Positions 43,486-51,075 of a stretch of 64,000 nt of DNA are shown here, in pieces. Below the pieces are notes generated by a model. The model was given only the letters and a program-made list of their open reading frames with translations. It searched no databases and had not been told where the DNA came from. Position 1 is the stretch's first letter; every line of letters starts with the position of its first letter. Made by a program: the position numbers and the translations under genes. The stretch covers positions 35,793 to 99,792 of the forward strand of contig JAUIIO010000015.1 of assembly GCA_030431715.1 (NCBI GenBank), in the 5' to 3' direction. Source of the stretch: a bacterium (GTDB lineage Bacteria; Bdellovibrionota_C; UBA2361; RFPC01).

Positions 43486-44313
43486 TTACAGATTTATCTG
43501 CTCTTTCACGCCGTGTTGACCCTTCTCGTTTAAGCAGATAGTAGCCGCGGCAACCTCAGGATCATGTTCAAAGACAACGGTCGCCCCAGAGGATACTGCC
43601 TGCTCAAGAAAGACAGCTTTTTCCTTTAATAGGGTATCCGTGCACATATCGTAGCCCATGTTGTAAGCAAGGGGCAGATGGCGAGAAGTAGGACAGAGGT
43701 CAGAAGGGAAGAGTAGGGTCTGATTACTGTCCTTAATCTCAAGGTGCTGTAAGCCTGTCGTGTGTCCATCTGAGCGTCTAACTGTTATTCCGGGGAAGAG
43801 TTCTGTTGTGCCATCCACTATTTCAAGTGAGGCTTCTTTAAGTGGTTCTACGTGATCTTTGAGGTAGCTTGCTTTTTCTCTTGTGTTTGGAGATTGAGCA
43901 TTCTCGTAGTTAGACTTTTGTACTATGACCTTTGCGTTGGGGTATGTCAGTTCGAGTTCGCCGTTATCATTAAGGCGCGTAAGTCCAGCGGCATGATCAA
44001 AATGTAGGTGCGTAAGTATGATGTGAGTGATTTCATCATTGTTATAGGTTTTCTCTTCTTCGGGAGTGTTCTCGATAGAGTAGATTCTTTTAAGTTTTTC
44101 GGTCCACTTATCCCCATTTCCTACATCAACAAGAATGAGTTTGTCTTCACTTTTAATGAGTAGTGAACGTGTGGCTAGCCTAATCCTGTTCTGTTCGTCA
44201 GCCGGGATAAGTCTTTGCCAGAGGTTTTTGGGGACTGCTCCGAACATGGATCCACCATCGAGTTTGAGATACCCGTGGTTGTAGGTGCTGATAGTATAGG
44301 GGCCTATTTTCAT
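43486..44313 (-). CDS. Metallo-beta-lactamase-fold hydrolase
   Basis: 275 residues. The metal motif HxHxDH is intact as His102, His104, Asp106 and His107 (LTHLHFDHAAGL). Later ligands are likely in RRSDGHTTGLQ and FPSDLCPT, with a C-terminal histidine in FEHDPE. The start (STYNHGYLKLDGGSMFG) and overall layout recall the AHL-lactonase-like branch, but quorum-signal activity cannot be claimed. It is cytoplasmic with no signal peptide. Separate from nuoB by about 80 bases. Confidence 0.85.
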   Translation of the reverse strand: MKIGPYTISTYNHGYLKLDGGSMFGAVPKNLWQRLIPADEQNRIRLATRSLLIKSEDKLILVDVGNGDKWTEKLKRIYSIENTPEEEKTYNNDEITHIILTHLHFDHAAGLTRLNDNGELELTYPNAKVIVQKSNYENAQSPNTREKASYLKDHVEPLKEASLEIVDGTTELFPGITVRRSDGHTTGLQHLEIKDSNQTLLFPSDLCPTSRHLPLAYNMGYDMCTDTLLKEKAVFLEQAVSSGATVVFEHDPEVAAATICLNEKGQHGVKEQINL

Positions 44314-44423
44314 TGAACTAAAGTCAGTCTAAGTGTTCCTTTTCATGCTACGTAAGATACGGAAGGTTTGAAGTCTTCTTTAGCATATTCGTTGTGCTAG
44401 AATCTCTGTAGCGCGCAGGTAGT

Positions 44424-45419
44424 ATGCCACTGACTTGGATTCTCTGCAATTTTAAAAGCTGCGCAAGATTACGAATGATTTCACGTGATGATAAAAGCCA
44501 TATACATTTGCCTCATGCAGATGTGGTTAATGGCGCACTCGCTGCAGGGCTTTCTGAGTCAGTCATCTCTGTTGATGTTTTGCAGCACCAAGGCAAAATA
44601 AACTTCGGATATAAAGTTCGCACAGAATCAAATGAGTACATTTTGAGAATTAAATTTGATTGTGAGGGTACTGGAGTTACTGAACATCGACGTGAAAAGA
44701 AATGCTCAGATCTTGTGCGTGAGAAGTGTGATTGTACTCCTCAAATTGTATCTGTTGGGGAGGTTGGAGCGCACTCTTATTCATTCCAAAAATCGATATC
44801 CGGGAAAAGAGGATCTGAGTATAAAGGGGATCTGAGGGCAATATGGTATCAGATCGGTGAGTATGCGGCAGAGTTTCATAAAATCGAAGTGCCTGGTTAC
44901 AATTATGATCTCTTTAACTGGGATCAGGGAGAGCCAGATAAGCTCTGGTGTCAGTGGTATTTTGACTATCTCCTAGACCCAGCACAGTCGCGTCTTGCGC
45001 AGTCTGAGATTGTGACTCCTGAGGAGTTTAGCAGAGGGATTGCCGTTATCGAAACCCTCGCTGATTGGAAGTTTATTCCCCATCTTTGCCATAGCGACCT
45101 TAAGATGGAAAATACGATTATTACTTCATGTGGAAAGCCGTATATCATTGATTGGGGCACGGCCCAAGGACATAAAGCTCTCTCGATGGATATAGCAGAA
45201 CTCCTTTATCGTGAGATCCCGCAAGAGCAGATTGCTGCATTTTGCCTAGGGCGGGGTGTGGGTACCAGTTATCTTAAGGAGCACCGACTTGAGCTTGATA
45301 CGTTGCAACTCTTAAGAGTCATGCTCGCATCCGAATGGGCTTCACGTTCCTTTTCATTAAATGATCCGATTGTTTCCTCTTACAGTAAGAAACTTCAAGA
45401 GCTTATAAAGAAATTTTGA
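44424..45419 (+). CDS. Aminoglycoside phosphotransferase (APH)-family kinase
   Basis: 331 residues from ATG 44424 (AGG 5 bases upstream); ATG 44475 is an alternative. The catalytic loop reads CHSDLKMENTIIT, with Asp and Asn in place, and IIDWGTAQG is the metal-binding DFG-equivalent. The N-lobe (INFGYKVRTESNEYILRIKF) fits. Members phosphorylate small molecules such as sugars, choline, homoserine or antibiotics; the substrate here is unknown, and a resistance role should not be assumed. Monocistronic, divergent from the MBL gene. Confidence 0.82.
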   Translation: MPLTWILCNFKSCARLRMISRDDKSHIHLPHADVVNGALAAGLSESVISVDVLQHQGKINFGYKVRTESNEYILRIKFDCEGTGVTEHRREKKCSDLVREKCDCTPQIVSVGEVGAHSYSFQKSISGKRGSEYKGDLRAIWYQIGEYAAEFHKIEVPGYNYDLFNWDQGEPDKLWCQWYFDYLLDPAQSRLAQSEIVTPEEFSRGIAVIETLADWKFIPHLCHSDLKMENTIITSCGKPYIIDWGTAQGHKALSMDIAELLYREIPQEQIAAFCLGRGVGTSYLKEHRLELDTLQLLRVMLASEWASRSFSLNDPIVSSYSKKLQELIKKF

Positions 45420-45449
45420 GAGCTTACGATTGTGTAAGGCTTTCATTAA

Positions 45450-46229
45450 TTATTTGATTTTATAGAAGCTTAAGGCGTTTCTTGTTGTTGCACATGCTAT
45501 TTCTTCATAGCTCATCCCTTTCAGCTCGGCCAATTTTCTGGCTGTCTCTACCGTATATGAGCTTTCACACCTCTTGCCACGAAATGGAACGGGAGCAAGG
45601 TAGGGGGCGTCTGTTTCTAACATAATCTGCTCGATCGGGATGTCTCTGGCGGCCTCTCGTACGTTTTCAGCTTTCGGGAATGTGAGGATTCCTGGGAATG
45701 ACACGAGGAAATTAATGCTCTCAAGCCTTTTAGCGAATTTTGCATCTCCTGCGTAGCAGTGAAAAACTCCTCCTACCTCTTGTGCATTCATCTCTATGAG
45801 TACTTCGAGGCATTCCTCTAATGAATCACGTGAATGAATGACTAGAGGCTTTTCTGCTTCGAGAGCGAGTTCGACTTGAAGACGAAACCACTTGTACTGA
45901 AGATCGCGTGGGCTCCAATCTTTAAAAAAATCGAGCCCTGTCTCTCCAACAGCGACACACCTTGGATGGTTTAAGAACTTACGTAAACGTTCCTTGTCTA
46001 GTGGAGTCTCTGCGTCGTGAGGATGAATGCCCGCGCTGAACCAGATCTGCTCGTTCTCTTCGGCAAGCTTTAGGGAACGTTCTGCGCCAAGAAAGCCGTC
46101 TGTGGCCCCAATGTTCACTATCCTCATTACTCCAGCTTCGGTGGCTCGTACAAGTACTTCAGCGCGATCGTTGTCAAACTCTGCAGCGTCGAGATGGGTA
46201 TGGGTATCAAATATTTCAGGAAGGGTCAT
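45450..46229 (-). CDS. tatD: TatD-family metal-dependent hydrolase
   Basis: 259 residues. The metal ligands of the family are visible: DTHTHLDAAEFD at the start, Glu in VGETGLDFFKD, His in VIHSRDS, His in VFHCYAGD, and Asp in LETDAPYLAP. TatD proteins are 3'-5' DNA exonucleases or deoxyribonucleases, active in the cytoplasm. Its ATG overlaps the holB stop (ATGA), so it is the last gene of the operon that starts with holA. Confidence 0.94.
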   Translation of the reverse strand: MTLPEIFDTHTHLDAAEFDNDRAEVLVRATEAGVMRIVNIGATDGFLGAERSLKLAEENEQIWFSAGIHPHDAETPLDKERLRKFLNHPRCVAVGETGLDFFKDWSPRDLQYKWFRLQVELALEAEKPLVIHSRDSLEECLEVLIEMNAQEVGGVFHCYAGDAKFAKRLESINFLVSFPGILTFPKAENVREAARDIPIEQIMLETDAPYLAPVPFRGKRCESSYTVETARKLAELKGMSYEEIACATTRNALSFYKIK

Positions 46230-47170
46230 GCTGCGATCTCAGCAATGCTCGGGGCTCGGGTATCGCCTCGCGCAACATTGGTAAAGATGTGGCCCAGAAG
46301 ATATGCCGGGCTCAGGTTTCTTGAGAAAATATAGTAGTCCGCCAGCGTAAGCTCAGAGAGGAGGTACGCGATACGTGCGCTTGGATTCTTTTTCATCTCA
46401 GCGCGCGCGCTCATGCGCATCAGCTGCAGAACTCCAGCAAGCTCTTCTTTCTCACGAGGTAGATTTTCAATCATCTCTAGTGCGGAGAGGATATTTCCTT
46501 GGCAGATGTGACGAATGCTTGAGCTGATGTTTTTCCATTCCGAGAGATGCTGCTCGAGATGATCAATATTTTCAACAGAGCCATCTGCGAGAAGGGCTAT
46601 TGATTTAAGTACCTCGGCGTCGATTTCAGGGAGCTTGTCTCTGGCGATAGCCATGATGTTTTCTGTGCTAAGCTCTTTAAGCCCCCAGCACTGACAGCGT
46701 GAGAGTATCGTCGGCAGCAGCTGAGATCTGTTTGAGGTGGTAAGGAGAAAGTAGGTTCCTTCTCGAGGCTCTTCTAGGGATTTTAAGAGGGCGTTTGCGG
46801 CCTGTGGCCTGAGATGTTCTGCGTCACAGAATACGACCACTCGATTCTGGTTTCCGTAGGTTTTGAGATGGAGCGAGTAGAGAAGCTCGCGTACTCCAGC
46901 GGTCGATGCCATCTCCTTGTCGGTGCAGTCGATCAAATGAAAGTCAGGACAGTTCTCACTCAAGAAAAGCGAGCATGCCGGGCAGGTGTTGCACGCACCA
47001 TGTTTATCGGTGGCGTTACAGAAAATATGTTGGGCAATGTTTTTTGCGATGAGCCGCTTTCCAATTCCTTGTGGTCCATAGAGAAGCACCGCGTGATGAA
47101 GGGTGTTCTGTGCAACCTGAGCATGAAGCAATGCCAGTTCTTTGTCGTGTCCTATGATCTCGGAGCTCAT
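46226..47170 (-). CDS. holB: DNA polymerase III delta-prime subunit
   Basis: 314 residues from ATG 47170; the frame runs open further upstream to 47407, but that stretch overlaps tmk and looks non-coding. SSEIIGHDKELALLHAQVAQ is followed by Walker A LLYGPQGIGKRLIAK, a zinc-binding cluster (CNATDKHGACNTCPAC), and the sensor region LLKSLEEPREGTYFLLTTSN with SRC (ILSRCQC). It is part of the clamp-loader complex. The start lies 13 bases past the tmk stop. The order tmk-holB-tatD is widely conserved. Confidence 0.92.
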   Translation of the reverse strand: MSSEIIGHDKELALLHAQVAQNTLHHAVLLYGPQGIGKRLIAKNIAQHIFCNATDKHGACNTCPACSLFLSENCPDFHLIDCTDKEMASTAGVRELLYSLHLKTYGNQNRVVVFCDAEHLRPQAANALLKSLEEPREGTYFLLTTSNRSQLLPTILSRCQCWGLKELSTENIMAIARDKLPEIDAEVLKSIALLADGSVENIDHLEQHLSEWKNISSSIRHICQGNILSALEMIENLPREKEELAGVLQLMRMSARAEMKKNPSARIAYLLSELTLADYYIFSRNLSPAYLLGHIFTNVARGDTRAPSIAEIAA

Positions 47171-47183
47171 GCCCGGATAATAG

Positions 47184-47864
47184 CTATACTTTTGTGAGTG
47201 TTGCAAGAACAGGTTCGAGTTCTGCAAATAAGTTTTCTGAGCTGAGCGTTCCGTCGAGTACAAGGAAAGGTTCTGTTGTATTTTCAGCAATTTCCAAGAA
47301 TCCATCACGAAGTCGGTGGTGAAAGTCGAGGTCCTCGTTTTCAAAACTGTCGGCATCGGCTGCGCCGTTTGGATCTTGTCTCGATCTGGTCCGGCGTAGG
47401 CCTTCAAGTGGGTCCAAGTCGATAAGTACGACCAGATCTGCTCTAAGTCCTTGAATTGCGGTTTGGTTAATTGAGCGAACCGTGTTTAGACAGAGCTCCC
47501 TTCCGTACCCTTGAAACGCTTCAGTAGAATAGTAGTATCTGTCACAGAGTACGACCTGTGAGGTTGCAAGGGCCGGTTGAATTGTTCGAACGACATGCTC
47601 TGTCCTGTCTGCGGCGAACAAAAAGAGCTCGGTTAATGGATGAAGCTTATTTGCTTCATCCTGTCCGAGCACTATCTCTCGTACTTTCTGACCAAATTCC
47701 CCGTCACCTGGCTCACGTGTCGTCAGTACCGTGCGGCCCCCGGTCGTGAGGTAGTCGTTGCATTTTTTGAGTAGGGTTGATTTGCCTGCTCCGTTAACGC
47801 CCTCAAAGACTATAAATGCTGGCTGGTCGGCCTGAAATGTTATTGAAGATTGTGCAACTTTCAC
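47184..47864 (-). CDS. tmk: Thymidylate kinase
   Basis: 226 residues. The P-loop FEGVNGAGKSTLLKK, DR[YF] motif LCDRYYYSTEAFQGYGR, TREPGDGEFG and the arginine-rich lid RRTRSRQDPNGAADADSFEN identify dTMP kinase. The normal DRY-S-x-A-Y-Q is slightly altered to DRYYYSTEAFQG. It makes dTDP from dTMP for DNA synthesis. It lies 11 bases downstream of the receiver gene and before holB. Confidence 0.94.
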   Translation of the reverse strand: MKVAQSSITFQADQPAFIVFEGVNGAGKSTLLKKCNDYLTTGGRTVLTTREPGDGEFGQKVREIVLGQDEANKLHPLTELFLFAADRTEHVVRTIQPALATSQVVLCDRYYYSTEAFQGYGRELCLNTVRSINQTAIQGLRADLVVLIDLDPLEGLRRTRSRQDPNGAADADSFENEDLDFHHRLRDGFLEIAENTTEPFLVLDGTLSSENLFAELEPVLATLTKV

Positions 47865-47875
47865 AGCGTATTGGC

Positions 47876-48238
47876 TTAGATGAAGAGTTTGATACCGTAT
47901 TCAAGTTGTTTTGAGGTAAATGGCTTCGTGATGTAGTAGTCAGCGCCTGACTGATATCCTGCTAGAATCTCAGAGTCCTGGTCCTTGGCGGTCACCATGA
48001 TAACCGGGAGGTTGCTGTATTCAGGTCGCTCCTTAATCTTATCCAGAAGCTCATATCCGTTCATTTTGGGCATCATGATGTCTAGCAGTGCGAGATCGAG
48101 CTTTTGCCCGTTGAGGCCAGCAAGAGCCTCCTCACCGGATGCAAATGCTAAGTGCTCATAACCCAGTGCCTCTAAAATGACACAGAGTGCGCTCCTACTG
48201 TCATTGTCATCTTCTACAACCAGTATCTGTTTGGCCAT
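47876..48238 (-). CDS. Single-domain response regulator (CheY-like)
   Basis: 120 residues, receiver only. Acidic pocket VVEDDNDSRSALCVILEALG, phospho-acceptor Asp in LALLDIMMPKMNGYELL, Thr in MVTAKDQ, and Lys in YITKPFTSKQLEYG are all present. No output domain follows, so it acts by protein interaction. It sits between mltB (6 bases) and tmk (11 bases) in a housekeeping operon, an odd place for a regulator. The cognate kinase is not adjacent. Confidence 0.9.
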   Translation of the reverse strand: MAKQILVVEDDNDSRSALCVILEALGYEHLAFASGEEALAGLNGQKLDLALLDIMMPKMNGYELLDKIKERPEYSNLPVIMVTAKDQDSEILAGYQSGADYYITKPFTSKQLEYGIKLFI

Positions 48239-48244
48239 ATTGTC

Positions 48245-49123
48245 TTAACCTCTAGAATTTTCAAGTCTGCTATAGATGCCGTAAACCGTGTCCACGTAAG
48301 GTTCGCTGTGGTTATACTCCCATATGACCCTTTTGTGAGCTGCTTCATCATCGTCTGGTTCCCAGCCGAAACCGGAGAGATAGTTTGCTACAGAATGGAT
48401 GGTATCTTGCATGTTGTAAAGAGAAATGCGCCCATCGCGGTTACCGTCTACGCCGTATTTTAGGTAAGAAGAGGGAAGAAACTGAGGAAACCCAAAAGCT
48501 CCAGCATGCGAGCCCTTAATAGAGAGAGGATTGATGTCGTTGCGTCTGGCCACTTCGAAAGTTGCTTTAACCTCAGGATAGAAAATAGCGTGGAGATCAA
48601 TAGCTCTATCAAAAACTTCTTTGCGCTCTAGTCCGGGGTGGCTCTTTCGTAAAACAAGGTAGTTTACGTCGATATTTTTCTCGTCACAGATATTTGCCAG
48701 TCTTGAGAGGCGGTAAAGTATGGGCTGGTTCCCTGTATTCTTGCCGAAGTTCGTTTCAATGAGAAGAATAGCGGCAATGATGTTTCGTGAAACCCCGTAG
48801 ATATTCTCAGCAGCTTCAAGAGTGTCATGATACTGCTTTAAGAAGCGTTTAGCTTTTTGGATGTTCGCAGAGGTGTCAAATTTACTATACATCTGTGTGC
48901 CTTCCGCAGGATTGAGGCGGAACGTGACGCTTTTAAAGGGAGGTATCTGCCCACTCGAATACACATTCATAACCATGCCAGATGGAATGCCATCTTCGAT
49001 GAGTTTTGTGGCAATGTGATCCCACCCGTTATACTTACTCTTTTGCGCGTAAGCGGTAGATGTGAGCGCAAACATGCACACAAAAAGTGCAGCAAGCTTG
49101 ATGTTACGTGAGTATTTCTTCAT
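48245..49123 (-). CDS. MltB-type lytic murein transglycosylase
   Basis: 292 residues from ATG 49123, which overlaps the holA stop (ATGA) and has AAAGG 6 bases upstream. A signal peptide (KLAALFVCMFALTSTAYAQ) directs it to the periplasm. The SLT_2 domain shows the catalytic Glu in AAILLIETNFGKNTG, then GSHAGAFGFPQFLPSSYLKY, an EF-hand-like DGNRDGRISL as in Slt35/MltB (calcium), and IHSVANYLSGFGW. It cleaves peptidoglycan glycan strands with anhydro-muramyl ends. There is no lipobox, so it is probably soluble. Confidence 0.88.
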   Translation of the reverse strand: MKKYSRNIKLAALFVCMFALTSTAYAQKSKYNGWDHIATKLIEDGIPSGMVMNVYSSGQIPPFKSVTFRLNPAEGTQMYSKFDTSANIQKAKRFLKQYHDTLEAAENIYGVSRNIIAAILLIETNFGKNTGNQPILYRLSRLANICDEKNIDVNYLVLRKSHPGLERKEVFDRAIDLHAIFYPEVKATFEVARRNDINPLSIKGSHAGAFGFPQFLPSSYLKYGVDGNRDGRISLYNMQDTIHSVANYLSGFGWEPDDDEAAHKRVIWEYNHSEPYVDTVYGIYSRLENSRG

Positions 49124-50136
49124 GGACGACCTTTGCATAGCTCTGCGCCAAGCTCGCTCAAGAGGCACTCAGGCCCGAGCGATTTGTTTTTTAAACGACT
49201 ATCAGTATGAAATATGACTCTACGCGCTTTTTCAAGTCGTGATGATGGATATCCTTTAAGCTGATTTGCATATTTATTAAAGAGCCACGGTTTTATACCT
49301 GCCCCACGCTGTATTTCAGCAGCTGTTTTGCCTGCTTTTAGGTGTTCCTTGATAACTATCATCTGAGAAAAAGAGCGAGCTAGGACATTGAGAAGTAAGA
49401 AAGGGTTTTTTCCATCATTAAGGAGTTGTTTCAGGAGTACCTCATACTTGTCAGGCTTTCCAGCTGTCAGTGCATCAATAAGGGCGTACTCTTTGGTGTC
49501 GGGGTGGGCCTTAAAGAGTTCGAATACGTTCTCCTGTGTAGCAGGTTCTCCGTCTAGATAAAGTGATAGATGTTCAGCCAAGCTTGAAATTCTATCAGGA
49601 GAGCCTTCCCCGATAGTCTCCAGCGCTGAGATGGTTGATTCACTAAAGTCATCAATTCCTTGCAGCTTAAGCTCCGCAGCTATCCATTTATGGAGCGCAG
49701 CATCTTTGAGCTGTGGGAGTTCAAGGAGATAGTGATCGTTTTCAAGCAGTTTCTTGGTTTTGTTATTAGAGGGGAGCTTTGTTCCTTCTAACAACATAAC
49801 GGAATGCGCAGGCACAAGAGAGAAGAGTGGAGTGAGGTGTTCAAGAGTTGTGGCTCTTATTCGGTCAAATTCTCGAATGACAACGTTGTCTGATGAGCTA
49901 AAAAGACCGGGAGAAAGCAGTTCGTCTTTTATTTTCGTGATGTCATCCTTGAGGATTTCAGATCCGTAATAAATCGTAGAGGTTGAGTCTTTTACGGGGA
50001 GTAGCTTGCGCAAGGCTCGCTCTCTTCGGACTCTGTCTTCGCAGAGAATTAATATGACCGATCCGGCCCCAGAATCGCCATCTTTCTTGAGCTCAAGCTG
50101 GAGTGAACGTAAAGATGTGTGCTTGCTCAGTGTCAA
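49120..50136 (-). CDS. holA: DNA polymerase III delta subunit
   Basis: 338 residues. The family layout is present: an N-terminal domain with LILCEDRVRRERALRKLL, VIREFDRIRATTLEHLTPLF, a degenerate P-loop-free AAA+ core, and the helical C-terminal part NPFLLLNVLARSFSQMIVIK and GIKPWLFNKYANQLKGYPSS. It opens the clamp ring in the clamp loader. It starts the operon holA-mltB-cheY-tmk-holB-tatD, in which both non-tau clamp-loader subunits sit. Confidence 0.87.
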   Translation of the reverse strand: MTLSKHTSLRSLQLELKKDGDSGAGSVILILCEDRVRRERALRKLLPVKDSTSTIYYGSEILKDDITKIKDELLSPGLFSSSDNVVIREFDRIRATTLEHLTPLFSLVPAHSVMLLEGTKLPSNNKTKKLLENDHYLLELPQLKDAALHKWIAAELKLQGIDDFSESTISALETIGEGSPDRISSLAEHLSLYLDGEPATQENVFELFKAHPDTKEYALIDALTAGKPDKYEVLLKQLLNDGKNPFLLLNVLARSFSQMIVIKEHLKAGKTAAEIQRGAGIKPWLFNKYANQLKGYPSSRLEKARRVIFHTDSRLKNKSLGPECLLSELGAELCKGRP

Positions 50137-50372
50137 ATCTCCCTGAAGAAGTAAAAACGTACTTTATTATAGCAGTTTAGTCCTCCAATGAGTAGTCGAT
50201 AGGGCCACTCACTAGCCCCCGAAAGCACTCTTTCTCCTCCTCTTCCTCCTCCTACACCTGCACCAATAGCCTTGAAGAATCTGGCTTATCCCCCCTTAGA
50301 TCTCCCCGGACTTGTAACTCACCGAATATGGTGATAGAAATTACATCGCTCTTAATGCGTTAAGAGAGATAT

Positions 50373-50416
50373 ATGCCCAGGTAGCTTCCCCCTTCGCTCT
50401 TCGAGCTACGGAGGAC
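50373..50416 (+). pseudogene. tRNA-Phe fragment, 5' end only, with flank
   Basis: ATGCCCAGGTAGCT matches the first 12 bases of the intact tRNA-Phe and its preceding AT, then jumps to a flank (CCTTCGCTCTTCGAGCTACG, ending GGAGGACAAGC) resembling the 3' flank of the intact gene (50681-50709). The upstream flank (AATGCGTTAA) also resembles that of the intact gene. It looks like a duplicated locus with an internal deletion. Confidence 0.5.
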
Positions 50417-50445
50417 AAGCAGTGGCGTATCGGAGAATCATCATG

Positions 50446-50568
50446 TGCCCAAGTAGCTCAGTCGGTCGTGGCGATGCGAACGAAGTGAGTGAGAGGTGCC
50501 ACGAAACATGGCTGGTGTGAGCTAGCGCAGCACCAGAAGGGGAGCCCGGAAGGGCTCTATCGACTGAG
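50446..50568 (+). repeat. Multi-hairpin element joined to a tRNA-Phe 5' end
   Basis: TGCCCAAGTAGCTCAGTCGG copies the tRNA-Phe 5' part. The sequence then folds as: outer stem 50457-50466 with 50559-50568 (10 pairs, one G-U), enclosing stem 50467-50472/50498-50503 (CGTGGC), stem 50512-50517/50531-50536 (CTGGTG), and stem 50542-50547/50552-50557 (GAGCCC) with a GGAA tetraloop. No open frame. It may be a small mobile repeat or a structured RNA. Confidence 0.55.
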
Positions 50569-50594
50569 AAGTCATTGCGTTAAAACTAAAGTAT

Positions 50595-50667
50595 GCCCAG
50601 GTAGCTCAGTCGGTAGAGCAGAAGACTGAAAATCTTCGTGTCGGCAGTTCAAGTCTGTCCCTGGGCA
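50595..50667 (+). tRNA. tRNA-Phe (GAA)
   Basis: 73 bases. The acceptor GCCCAGG pairs with CCTGGGC. The D stem is GCTC/GAGC with loop AGTCGGTA. The anticodon stem GAAGA/TCTTC encloses CTGAAAA, anticodon GAA. The T arm GGCAG-TTCAAGT-CTGTC is intact with one G-U pair. Discriminator A; CCA is not encoded. The gene is preceded by two truncated copies of its 5' end. Confidence 0.95.
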
Positions 50668-51039
50668 TTGTTTCCCGCTTACTCCTTCGCTAAAGCTACG
50701 GAGCACAGGCGCCGCCCACTTTTATCTTATCTTTGCGTTAATATATTGATATAGATGCGATGGCGAAGCCGAGCCGCCTCTCACCCCTCCCTCTACGTGA
50801 GAAAGCAGGTCTAACCACAAGCGAGCATGAAAGAGGGCACTCGCGCGCAGTTCCCGAAGGGCTGTTTGAAGCACGAGTGTCCTCTCTTAGACCCGCCTTC
50901 GGCCTTCTCCACCTCACCTCCCCCTCCTGACCCGTAATACTCAGAGCACTTGTGAGCTTTGTAAGATAGACGAGCGACGCAATGCATGTCATTACAAGAG
51001 CTTACGACTAGTATTGTGGATTAAAAATCTAATTTTTAA
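50668..51039. other. Gene-free region after tRNA-Phe
   Basis: It holds a CTTCGCTAAAGCTACGGAGC repeat like the one at 50390-50416, and the imperfect palindrome at 50805-50896. An A/T-rich stretch from about 51010 leads into the promoter of the ATPase gene. No gene is supported. Confidence 0.55.
50805..50896. repeat. Imperfect palindromic element
   Basis: GCAGGTCTAA (50805-50814) matches the reverse complement of 50887-50896 with one change. Inside, AGAGGGCACTCG near 50832 mirrors CGAGTGTCCTCT near 50874, and the centre CCCGAAGGG forms a small hairpin. The whole would fold as a long interrupted stem. Its arms differ from the other repeat families in the window. Confidence 0.6.
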
Positions 51040-51069
51040 TTGACAAGACTTTTGTGGAGCAGCTATTAT
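51040..51069 (+). promoter_or_regulatory. Near-consensus sigma-70 promoter of the DUF4143 ATPase gene
   Basis: TTGACA (51040-51045) and TATTAT (51064-51069) stand 18 bases apart. The expected start, about 7 bases past the -10 box, falls on or next to the ATG at 51076, so the mRNA would be leaderless or nearly so. Confidence 0.7.
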
Positions 51070-51075
51070 AGAGCT

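Larger units (their letters stand above)
50137..50594. other. Repeat-rich gene-free region before tRNA-Phe
   Basis: It contains a pyrimidine tract (about 50231-50270, TCTCCTCCTCTTCCTCCTCC then CACCTGCACC), a truncated tRNA-Phe 5' end (50373-50386) with flank, and a second truncated 5' end continuous with a structured element (50446-50568). No protein gene is supported. Confidence 0.6.

Noticed and set aside
43486..44313. Beta-lactamase or quorum-quenching lactonase
   Set aside because: The HxHxDH motif defines only the fold; no signal peptide or substrate-specific residues support either activity.
44424..45419. Aminoglycoside resistance gene
   Set aside because: Only the general kinase family can be supported; housekeeping small-molecule kinases share the same motifs.
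47171..47407. Upstream extension of holB
   Set aside because: It lies inside tmk; the family start SSEIIGHDKEL begins at ATG 47170.
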